A stretch of DNA of 7,745 nt from Nitrospiria bacterium (GCA_919903585.1 CAKKST010000437.1:1-7745); one strand, 5' to 3'. Numbered from the stretch's first letter, positions 1-5,611 are shown. Translations and numbers: made by a program. Notes: generated by a model from the letters alone, not told the origin.

Positions 1-8
1 TTAATAGA

Positions 9-50
9 GGGGAAAGTTTCCCCCTTTGAAAAAGGGGGATTAAGGGGGAT
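9..50. repeat. GC-rich palindromic repeat at left edge
   Basis: Two overlapping inverted repeats are visible. GGGGAAA (9-15) pairs with TTTCCCC (17-23), and CCCCCTTT (20-27) pairs with AAAGGGGG (31-38). They share bases 20-23, so only one hairpin can form at a time. GGGGGATT then occurs twice, at 34-41 and 44-51. This resembles the small palindromic intergenic repeats common in anaerobic environmental genomes. It lies about 50 bp downstream of the acsD stop on the minus strand, but no T-run follows the stem in that direction, so it is not a convincing intrinsic terminator. Confidence 0.6.
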
Positions 51-101
51 TTTAAGAATTAACATTATAAAAATGCAAAATTAATGACACATTACTATGA
101 G

Positions 102-1043
102 TTATCTCAACTCTTCAATAAGTTTTTTAGTCAGCTCTATTGCCTTTGGGTGCCGCATGATCAATAAATTGGCACCTGCCATAATCATGCCAGCAGCAGT
201 CATTGCCTCCCAGATGATTCCCCTCTCCTCAAGAGAGCCCCACTCAGGAAGCTCTGCCTCTGCTGCAATCGTTTCTTTTGTCTTCCATACATTCTTGCCA
301 ATATCGCAAACCAGCGGCGGCTGCATTGCAGCATCATTCTGCTGAAGCGCAGCAAGCCTTATCCTCTCCATAACAGAATAGGTATATTCAAGGCCGTAGC
401 CGAGCGCAGAGGACATCGGGTCTGTCAGTATCCTCTCCTTTACAAAGCCCATCTGTGTAAGGAGTATATTCAACTGCTTTGCAAGATTTACATCAAGCTG
501 GGACATGGCAATGAGCTTATGATTGTTTGCCATTGCCACTGCTGCGATGGTCTTGTAATTCTCCTCCTGCGCCTTGCCTATAATGCAGTTTTTGCCCTTT
601 GCTGCCTCTGATACTGCCTTTAAGACCTGCGTGTCTTTTTCTATGTGCTCACTGCCGAGGATTATAATGGGAACAGTTACGGCATTTAATACAGCGCTTA
701 CAACCTTAGCCGCATCCTCAGGTTTTGTGTCCTTCTGGTCCGGGTGAGTGCTTATCAATCTAAATGCCACTGCATCTGCCTTAAGCTCATCCTGACAATA
801 CCTTGCCCATGATACAGGATCACCGCTCACCTTTTCATAAACCTTTTTTACACCCACTGGCCAGTCATCTGGCGGCATATCCTGAATCTCAATTGCAATG
901 GCAGGCCTATTTGGCATCTCGCCTTCAAAGGAAATGAACGGAAGCGTGCTTTCGCCCCCTACCTTGATTGCCTTATCACCAATGCCGAGCTCTACATCAT
1001 AGACCTTTCCAGTATAATTTTCTTTTGGTATCGTAAAAGCCAT
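102..1043 (-). CDS. acsD: Corrinoid iron-sulfur protein small subunit (acetyl-CoA decarbonylase/synthase delta subunit)
   Basis: The 313-residue product is recognised as the small subunit of the corrinoid iron-sulfur protein, close to the family's usual length of about 310-325. With the large subunit AcsC it carries the cobalamin that accepts a methyl group from AcsE and hands it to acetyl-CoA synthase in the cytoplasm. The N-terminal stretch at residues 11-50 (YDVELGIG, GGESTLPF, EGEMPNRPAIA) and the TIM-barrel body with ISTHPDQ (97-103), ILGSEH (128-133) and LTDPMSSALGYGLEY (206-220) are typical. The start is supported by a strong SD (AGGAGG on the minus strand, 1054-1049) a few bases upstream. 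It lies 109 bp downstream of acsE, separated by REP-like hairpins. AcsC is not in the window and may lie beyond the left edge. In Moorella the order is acsD then acsE; here it is reversed. Confidence 0.95.
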   Translation of the reverse strand: MAFTIPKENYTGKVYDVELGIGDKAIKVGGESTLPFISFEGEMPNRPAIAIEIQDMPPDDWPVGVKKVYEKVSGDPVSWARYCQDELKADAVAFRLISTHPDQKDTKPEDAAKVVSAVLNAVTVPIIILGSEHIEKDTQVLKAVSEAAKGKNCIIGKAQEENYKTIAAVAMANNHKLIAMSQLDVNLAKQLNILLTQMGFVKERILTDPMSSALGYGLEYTYSVMERIRLAALQQNDAAMQPPLVCDIGKNVWKTKETIAAEAELPEWGSLEERGIIWEAMTAAGMIMAGANLLIMRHPKAIELTKKLIEELR

Positions 1044-1054
1044 GTTCTCCTCCT

Positions 1055-1136
1055 GAATTTCCCCTCACCCTATCCCTCTCCCACGAGGGGAGAGGGAATT
1101 TCCCCTCCCTTGATGGGAGGGGATAAAGGGGAGGGG
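1055..1136. repeat. Tandem REP-like hairpins between acsE and acsD
   Basis: Two perfect stem-loops fill most of the spacer. CCCTCTCCC (1074-1082) pairs with GGGAGAGGG (1088-1096) around a 5-nt loop. TCCCCTCCC (1101-1109) pairs with GGGAGGGGA (1115-1123) around TTGAT. Each unit begins with the same 12-mer, GAATTTCCCCTC, at 1055-1066 and 1096-1107, and a further GGGGAGGGG lies at 1128-1136. No U-run follows either stem on the minus strand, so these are more likely REP/MITE-type elements that could stabilise or process the mRNA than terminators. Confidence 0.75.
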
Positions 1137-1152
1137 AAAAAATTTTTATCTT

Positions 1153-1944
1153 CTACATTTCCAGATACGAATGTGCATACATGGTATTCTGTAACAGTAT
1201 ATCTGTTGTCTTTACAGTGGCCATCATCTCTTTATCTGTTGGATCAATAATTGCTGCTGTAAGCCCTTCGTATATTAACAATGTTAAGAATGTCCTGTTT
1301 ATTAGTCCTCTTAGTTCCTTTGGCGCGCCATTTGATATATTGCTCAGACCAACAACAGTCTTCATTGGCGGATCATTAAGCTCCTTAAAGAGCCTAATTG
1401 CCCTTATTGACTCAAAACACTTATCCTGTGAAAATGCAACAGGAAGTATCAATGGATCAAGATATATGTCCTCCATTGGTACGCCGAGCTCTGCTGCCTT
1501 TGCCATGATCTCTGCTGCAATAGCGCACCTCTCCTCTGCCTGTGGAGGGATTCCCTGCTTGGTTAAGGTAAGGCCGATGATCTGGGCATTATACTTTGCT
1601 GCAAGGGGCATCATATTATTCAGCCTCTCCTCCTCGCCTGATGCAGAGTTTATTATTGGCCTCCCCCACTGATTATTATGCGCCTTTAATCCTGCCTCCA
1701 TTGCCTTTGGATTTGTTGTGTCAAGGCACAATGGCGCTTGGGCAGCCTCCTGAAGGGCCTTTACACCCCAAGCCATCAGCTCCTCGCCGCCCTCATCTGC
1801 GGGGCCTATGCTAAGGTCAAGATAATTTGCGCCTGTCTTTAACTGTGCAAGGGCAAGCTCCTGTAAGGGCTTCTTGTCCCGCTTCTCCATTGCCTCCCTG
1901 ACCTTTTTGGCGATTATGCTTATACGCTCACCTATAATTATCAT
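1153..1944 (-). CDS. acsE: Methyltetrahydrofolate:corrinoid/iron-sulfur protein methyltransferase
   Basis: The 263-residue product matches the AcsE (MeTr) family over its whole length. It transfers the methyl group of 5-methyl-tetrahydrofolate to Co(I) of the corrinoid iron-sulfur protein, linking the methyl and carbonyl branches of the Wood-Ljungdahl pathway. It has a single pterin-binding TIM barrel. The residues that contact folate in Moorella MeTr (D75, N96, D160, N199) have clear counterparts here: D75 in CLDTTN, N99 in IINSASGE, D163 in YLDPL and N202 in GLSNIS. The N-terminus MIIIGERIS is the usual family start, and AAGGAG lies about 10 nt upstream with a closer AAAGGGA. It follows the DUF2520 gene by 42 bp and precedes acsD, its protein partner, by 109 bp. 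No defect is visible. Confidence 0.96.
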   Translation of the reverse strand: MIIIGERISIIAKKVREAMEKRDKKPLQELALAQLKTGANYLDLSIGPADEGGEELMAWGVKALQEAAQAPLCLDTTNPKAMEAGLKAHNNQWGRPIINSASGEEERLNNMMPLAAKYNAQIIGLTLTKQGIPPQAEERCAIAAEIMAKAAELGVPMEDIYLDPLILPVAFSQDKCFESIRAIRLFKELNDPPMKTVVGLSNISNGAPKELRGLINRTFLTLLIYEGLTAAIIDPTDKEMMATVKTTDILLQNTMYAHSYLEM

Positions 1945-1986
1945 TCCCTTTAGTCTCCTTATTAATCTTTCATTTTGAACTTTAAA

Positions 1987-2949
1987 TTATAAACCATATC
2001 CCCCTCTTGATGTCCGCGGCCGCACCTTTATATTCTGCAGGGGATTCAGAAAAACCACCTTTCTTGTTAAGGCATTAATCAGCCTTTCTGCATCATCCTT
2101 TGACAATGTCCCTTTCTCGCTTCCAACCCTTACAGTATGCCTTCCAAGCTCTGTAAAGAGTCTGAACATCTGCGGCAGACTCTTGCGCATCTCGTCAATA
2201 TGCATCTCAACAACAGATACATCACCCCTTGCAAACGGCCCTGTCAATGCCCCGGGTACGCCAAGCTTCTCAATATTGCTGATAGTCCCTTTGATTAAGG
2301 GCAGCAACGCCTGAAGCGCTGTCTCCTTTGGTATGCCCACTGCTTCGTAAATCTTTAAGCCGAGATCAATAATTGCCACAAGATAGTTGGATACAACCAC
2401 TGCGCCTGCATGATACATAGCCTTGTTTTTAAGCGGTATGAGAAACTCCTTGCCGCCCAAGTCCCTTGCAATCTTCTTTGCATCTGTAACAGCATCCTTA
2501 TCACCCTCAATGCCGATAAAGGCGCCCTGCATCCTGAATACAGCCTCTTTTGGATCAGCAAAGCTCTGAAGCGGATGAATGGAGACTGTCTTTGCGCCCG
2601 ATGTCTTTGCACTGCTTAATATGGTTGAGGGGAGCGCCCCGCTCATATGCACGACAATTGTGTTCCTCTTAAAACCGCCCCCATCAGCAATCTTATTGCA
2701 CACATCCTCTATTGCCTTATCAGGGGTAGTGATAAACACAATATCCGCAGCCTTTGCAGCAGAGACAGGATCCTTGAAAACCGTGCCATTGCCTATAAAG
2801 GCTGCTGCCCTTTTTGCTGATTCAGGGCGCCTGCTTGCTATCCCGGCAATCTTATAACCTTTATTTCTTAGTATGTATCCTACAGCACTTCCAACAACAC
2901 CAGCGCCAATTATTGCAACCCTTTTTTTATTACTCTTTATAGCCTTCAT
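1987..2949 (-). CDS. Rossmann-fold NAD(P)-binding protein with DUF2520 domain
   Basis: The 320-residue product has an N-terminal Rossmann fold with the dinucleotide motif GAGVVG (residues 15-20) followed by SRRPESA (39-45), whose arginines suggest NADPH preference. It continues into a C-terminal all-helical DUF2520 domain that resembles 6-phosphogluconate/ketopantoate/pyrroline-carboxylate reductases. Family-typical motifs are ITTPD (73-77), HMSGALPS (101-108), HPLQSF (125-130), KNKAMYHAGAVVVSNY (174-189) and ALTGPFARGD (234-243). H180 and K176 are candidate active-site residues, which is an inference. The substrate is unknown for this family. The basic tail after about residue 296, ending in RGGYGL, looks like an extension. 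The gene sits between cooC and acsE. Its SD (GGGGAGGT, 2962-2955, 5 nt before the ATG) falls in a purine-rich segment shared with a nearby repeat. A role in CODH/ACS maturation or CoA metabolism is only suggested by position. Confidence 0.85.
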   Translation of the reverse strand: MKAIKSNKKRVAIIGAGVVGSAVGYILRNKGYKIAGIASRRPESAKRAAAFIGNGTVFKDPVSAAKAADIVFITTPDKAIEDVCNKIADGGGFKRNTIVVHMSGALPSTILSSAKTSGAKTVSIHPLQSFADPKEAVFRMQGAFIGIEGDKDAVTDAKKIARDLGGKEFLIPLKNKAMYHAGAVVVSNYLVAIIDLGLKIYEAVGIPKETALQALLPLIKGTISNIEKLGVPGALTGPFARGDVSVVEMHIDEMRKSLPQMFRLFTELGRHTVRVGSEKGTLSKDDAERLINALTRKVVFLNPLQNIKVRPRTSRGGYGL

Positions 2950-2972
2950 AGCATACCTCCCCTCCCATCACT

Positions 2973-3000
2973 GTAGGGGTTCAAAATTTTGAACCCCTAC
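2973..3000. repeat. 28-bp perfect palindrome abutting the cooC stop codon
   Basis: The half-site GTAGGGGTTCAAAA (2973-2986) is followed with no spacer by its exact reverse complement (2987-3000). The next base is the first of the cooC stop triplet (3001-3003 on the plus strand). As RNA it would need a few central A/U bases as a loop, leaving a stem of about 11-12 bp. It looks like a small dispersed palindromic element inserted exactly at the gene end. No U-run follows on the minus strand, so terminator function is doubtful. Confidence 0.8.
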
Positions 3001-3762
3001 TCAGGGAATATCTAAATTGTTAAAGATGTCATATGCTGCCTTTACTGCCTTTGAATCTACTGGCAGCGCAATAAGCGGTTTTCCTTCCATATCATATTTC
3101 GTGATATTCTCATCCAGCGGAATCACGCCGGCAAGAGGCATATTATCTGCCTCTATCGTCTTCTGAAAATCAGGGTCAAGAGTCCCATCCGCTGTCCTGT
3201 TTACAATCAGGGCTAATCGTTTAATCCTGAGTTTTAATTCCCTCACAAGCTCAAAGACCCTCTCTGCGGCCTTTAGTCCCCGCACAGTCGGATCACTCAC
3301 AACAATAAGCAAATCCGTATCCTGCGTTGTCCTTCTGCTCAAATGCTCAAGGCCAGCCTCATTATCCATCACAACATAGGGATATCTGTCAGAGAGGTGG
3401 TCAGTGTACTTCCTTATAATATGATTCGCTGCACAATAACATCCAGGGCCCTCAGGCCTTCCCATAACAAGCAGGTCAAAGCCCTTTGCCTCAACAAGCG
3501 CCTGATTTACCCTGAACTCAAAATACTCATCAAGGGACATGCCAGCAGGCCTTCCGCCAGCGGTCTCTGATGCCTCCTCACGGATATGGCCAACAGTCTC
3601 TGTAGCCTTAACGCCAAGAACCTCATTCAGATTTGCATTAGCATCTGCATCAACTGCAAGTATCGGCCCTTTTTTCCTTTCAAGGAGGTATTTAACCAAA
3701 AAGCCAGCTATGCTGGTCTTTCCTGTTCCTCCCTTTCCTGCTAATGCAATTGAAAAACCCAT
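3001..3762 (-). CDS. cooC: CooC/AcsF-family nickel-insertion ATPase for CODH/ACS maturation
   Basis: The 253-residue product is a MinD/SIMIBI-class P-loop ATPase of the CooC/AcsF type. These proteins use ATP-driven dimerisation to bind Ni(II) and deliver it to carbon monoxide dehydrogenase or acetyl-CoA synthase. It has the deviant Walker A GKGGTGKTS (residues 9-17, with signature lysine K10 and P-loop K15) and the switch I segment DADANANL (38-45). The CxC pair C108/C110 in GPGCYCAANH corresponds to the metal-binding cysteines of CooC dimers. The switch II-like segment is VMDNEAGLEHLSR (131-143). Length matches the family. The ATG start fits the conserved N-terminus, but only AT-rich sequence lies upstream and no SD is visible. 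It lies 105 bp downstream of thyX and 51 bp upstream of the DUF2520 gene. Sequence alone does not show whether it serves CODH (CooC) or ACS (AcsF). Confidence 0.93.
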   Translation of the reverse strand: MGFSIALAGKGGTGKTSIAGFLVKYLLERKKGPILAVDADANANLNEVLGVKATETVGHIREEASETAGGRPAGMSLDEYFEFRVNQALVEAKGFDLLVMGRPEGPGCYCAANHIIRKYTDHLSDRYPYVVMDNEAGLEHLSRRTTQDTDLLIVVSDPTVRGLKAAERVFELVRELKLRIKRLALIVNRTADGTLDPDFQKTIEADNMPLAGVIPLDENITKYDMEGKPLIALPVDSKAVKAAYDIFNNLDIP

Positions 3763-3786
3763 AATTTTAAAATTTCAAATCTGAAA

Positions 3787-3869
3787 TCGTAATGGGTAAA
3801 GCGTAATGCGTAATGCGTAATCGGGTTTTTTAATTTTGCTTACTCATCACTCATTACACATCACTCATC
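3787..3869. repeat. Inverted pair of degenerate heptamer arrays between thyX and cooC
   Basis: The left arm has five heptads, TCGTAAT, GGGTAAA and three exact copies of GCGTAAT (3787-3821). After a 20-bp spacer the right arm has four heptads, ACTCATC, ACTCATT, ACACATC and ACTCATC (3842-3869). Read on the minus strand, the right arm has the same GTRATGN period as the left arm on the plus strand, so the arms form a long imperfect inverted repeat. The right arm overlaps the last bases of thyX and supplies its TGA stop. No function is evident, and no promoter for cooC is recognisable here. Confidence 0.75.
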
Positions 3870-4632
3870 ACGGTTTTGTAACCCCGAACTTTTCCCTTAC
3901 CTCTTTTATCTTACCGCAGTACATCTCGCCTTCAGGGCATGGGGCATACAGGCAGCCCGGACCCGCCTTTTCAAAGATATCCGGTGCAGCCTTCTTTGCC
4001 TCCTGAAGCATCTGAAAGGCCATCTCCCTTATCTCCCACTGCGCCCTCTCACAGCAGCGAACATTAAAGAAATGGAGCAGTTCACGCGCATTCATTGTTA
4101 CAATTATCTTTGTCTCTGCTGCATTTGGAAGGACAAACCGAGCATCCTGATTTGCCGCCTCACCAGTAATCCCTTTTTCGTTCAGCTTCTCTATAAGAAG
4201 GTCATAGGTCTTCTGTGCGTCAGCCATAAATCTTTCAAAGGCCATCCTTGCATCATCATCTTTAGCTATAGATGGTGGAATCACATAATCAAATGTTAAT
4301 TCCTGCCCCTTGCCCCTTGCCCCTTGCCCCTTTACCGATACATATCTCTGCGACTGCTGGCTGTAGGATGCGAGCCTGTGCCTTACGAGCTGATGCGAGC
4401 ACGCCCGCGATATCCCTTCAATACCGAATGTAAAAGAGATGTGCTCAACAGGGCTCATATGCCCCATCTTCACAAGTCTTTTTATAAACTCCTTCTGATC
4501 CTTTGCCTCTATCTTTTCCTTTAATGACTCCACATCTGACGGGCTGTAACAGAGCTTGGCAGCCATTGCCACCACTGCCTCTGGCTCCGGAGTGTATCTT
4601 AAAAGAACAACCTTTAGTTTAGCCTCGCCCAT
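3868..4632 (-). CDS. thyX: Flavin-dependent thymidylate synthase ThyX
   Basis: The 254-residue product is ThyX, which makes dTMP from dUMP with methylene-tetrahydrofolate, FAD and NADPH. It carries the signature RHRX7S (residues 84-94, RHRLASYSQQS) followed by QRY. SPVEHISFTF (60-69) and SRACSHQLVRHR (75-86) are typical FAD/dUMP-binding elements, and the downstream NARELLHFFNVRCCERAQWEIR (181-202) is also conserved. The C-terminal cysteine-rich segment (C227, C232, C239 in the GPGC...CPEGEMYCGK region) occurs in many bacterial ThyX proteins. About nine residues (102-110, GQGARGKGQ) are inserted after RYVSVK and are encoded by a heptamer array. The start matches the usual KVVLLRYTPEPE N-terminus, but no SD precedes the ATG. 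Unlike ThyA, ThyX releases tetrahydrofolate, which suits a cell running the folate-dependent Wood-Ljungdahl pathway. It lies 42 bp downstream of gntR. Confidence 0.96.
   Translation of the reverse strand: MGEAKLKVVLLRYTPEPEAVVAMAAKLCYSPSDVESLKEKIEAKDQKEFIKRLVKMGHMSPVEHISFTFGIEGISRACSHQLVRHRLASYSQQSQRYVSVKGQGARGKGQELTFDYVIPPSIAKDDDARMAFERFMADAQKTYDLLIEKLNEKGITGEAANQDARFVLPNAAETKIIVTMNARELLHFFNVRCCERAQWEIREMAFQMLQEAKKAAPDIFEKAGPGCLYAPCPEGEMYCGKIKEVREKFGVTKP
4304..4331. repeat. Four tandem TGCCCCT heptamers inside thyX
   Basis: TGCCCCT is repeated four times exactly (AGGGGCA in the thyX sense). Translation across the array gives KGQGARGKGQE at ThyX residues 101-111, between the conserved QRY and the FDYVIPP strand. 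Because 3 x 7 = 21 bp, the array can sit in a gene without breaking frame only when the net insert is a multiple of three copies or is compensated. Replication slippage here would be expected to frameshift thyX. Confidence 0.9.
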
Positions 4633-4639
4633 TTAAAAT

Positions 4640-4666
4640 TATGTTGACTATGTTTATTATGTTGAT
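4640..4666. repeat. Three tandem 9-bp repeats upstream of thyX
   Basis: TATGTTGAC, TATGTTTAT and TATGTTGAT follow each other directly in the 42-bp gntR-thyX gap. The last unit continues into a small hairpin, GTTGA-T-TCAAC (4661-4671). The block lies just upstream of the thyX ATG, where an SD would be expected, and contains none. Confidence 0.65.
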
Positions 4667-4674
4667 TCAACCAA

Positions 4675-5361
4675 CTACGCTACCTTGTCCTGTTTTAGCT
4701 TTGCCATTATTGCCTTAAAGCCCATCATTACATTTTCTTCTACAAGTCTTGCTGCAAGCCCTGCATCCCTCTTTTCAAAGGCCTTAATAATCTTCTCGTG
4801 CTGTGCAACCGCCTCTTTAAAGCGGCCTTCAATTGTAAAGGAGAGCAATCTTAATCTGTGAATCTGCTCTATAAGGCTGCAATTCAATTGATAGAGTCGC
4901 TCATTCCCGCTTGCACGCAGAAAAAAGTCATGGAACTGATTGTGCGCCTTGAAAAACCTGTTTACATCATGTTTGTCTGCCAGTTCAGAAAGGTAGCGGT
5001 TTATCTCCTTTAATTTCCCAATATCCTTCTTTTCAAAATTGTGTGTTGCAAGCCTCGCAGAAAGACCCTCCATTGTTGCCTTTATCTCGTATATCTCTGT
5101 AACATCCTTAATAGAGATATCCCTGACTACAGCGCCCCTTCTCGGAATAACACGAAGGAAGCCCTCTGTCTCAAGCAGTCTTATTGCCTCGCGCAGGGGC
5201 GTCCTGCTGGTCCCGAGCTCTGCGGCAAGCCTTGTCTCGCAGATGCGCTCACCCGGCTTGAGCTTGCCCTTGGCAATCATGTCCCTTATAGAATCCGCAA
5301 CCCACTCCCTTAATAAGGGGTGCTCATGTGTTTTTTGAGCTTCAACCAAATGTATAGCCAT
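4675..5361 (-). CDS. GntR-family transcriptional regulator, FadR/FCD subfamily
   Basis: The 228-residue product has an N-terminal GntR winged helix-turn-helix at about residues 16-82, including LKPGERICETRLAAELGTSRTPLREAIRLLETEGFLRVIPRRGAVV. An FCD ligand-binding helical bundle follows at about 86-215. FCD domains usually hold a metal through an Asp/Asn and three histidines. Here N141 and H144 (NQFHDFFLRASGN) and H188 (QHEKIIKAFEKRD) fit, but the last helix has N210 where histidine is common, so metal binding may be altered. The effector, probably a small carboxylate as in relatives, cannot be read from sequence. The ATG lacks an SD and lies in an AT-rich leader; a TTG at codon 5 is a weaker alternative. 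As first gene of the minus-strand series, with a palindrome in its promoter, it is a plausible autoregulator and possible regulator of the acs genes. Confidence 0.92.
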   Translation of the reverse strand: MAIHLVEAQKTHEHPLLREWVADSIRDMIAKGKLKPGERICETRLAAELGTSRTPLREAIRLLETEGFLRVIPRRGAVVRDISIKDVTEIYEIKATMEGLSARLATHNFEKKDIGKLKEINRYLSELADKHDVNRFFKAHNQFHDFFLRASGNERLYQLNCSLIEQIHRLRLLSFTIEGRFKEAVAQHEKIIKAFEKRDAGLAARLVEENVMMGFKAIMAKLKQDKVA

Positions 5362-5429
5362 ATAATTAGTTTTAATAATATTATTAGCAGTTTGTATATA
5401 ATCTTGCCCAGCTAATCAAGCAGAGTAGA

Positions 5430-5458
5430 ATTGTATACAGTATACAGAAGATTGTCAA
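5430..5458 (-). promoter_or_regulatory. Sigma70-type promoter for gntR and possibly the whole minus-strand series
   Basis: On the minus strand, a perfect -35 TTGACA (5458-5453) is followed by exactly 17 bp and a -10 TACAAT (5435-5430), five of six matches to TATAAT. Transcription would begin near 5423 and leave a leader of about 60 nt before gntR. No other promoter of this quality was seen in the minus-strand spacers I examined. Confidence 0.75.
5432..5446. promoter_or_regulatory. Candidate GntR operator overlapping the gntR -10 box
   Basis: TGTATAC-A-GTATACA is a perfect 15-bp inverted repeat. It occupies most of the spacer and overlaps the -10 hexamer of the gntR promoter, the classic placement for a repressor. 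Short GTATAC-type palindromes are typical of FadR/FCD regulator operators. The assignment to this GntR protein is inferred from position. Confidence 0.6.
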
Positions 5459-5499
5459 GGATTTTTTGTGAGCCTGATAGAAAAATAGAGGAACAGATG

Positions 5500-5575
5500 T
5501 GGTGGTCCCAACGGGATTCGAACCCGTGTTACCGGCGTGAGAGGCCAGTGTCCTGGACCACTAGACGATGGGACC
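5500..5575 (-). tRNA. tRNA-Glu (anticodon CTC)
   Basis: The minus strand folds into a complete 76-nt cloverleaf. The acceptor stem is GGTCCCA paired with TGGGACC. The D arm starts GTCTAGTGG, as in bacterial tRNA-Glu. The anticodon stem CTGGC/GCCGG encloses loop CTCTCAC with anticodon CTC at plus positions 5539-5541. The T arm is ACGGG-TTCGAAT-CCCGT. The discriminator base is A, and the 3' CCA is encoded (5502-5500). It reads GAG codons. It lies 138 bp upstream of gntR on the same strand, with no clear terminator between them. Confidence 0.97.
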
Positions 5576-5611
5576 AAAAAAAGACATGGTTTTGTTTAAA
5601 AGTGGTTATGT

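Noticed and set aside
1181..1672. 163-codon plus-strand open frame
   Set aside because: It lies fully inside acsE on the other strand, shows no recognisable family, and acsE is intact with all folate-binding residues.
2973..3000. Intrinsic terminator for cooC
   Set aside because: No U-tract follows the stem on the minus strand, and genes of the same pathway continue downstream.
3787..3869. CRISPR array
   Set aside because: Units are 7 bp and directly tandem with no unique spacers.
5500..5575. Genomic island attachment site at the tRNA
   Set aside because: No integrase, no repeated tRNA 3' end and no mobile genes are visible in the window.
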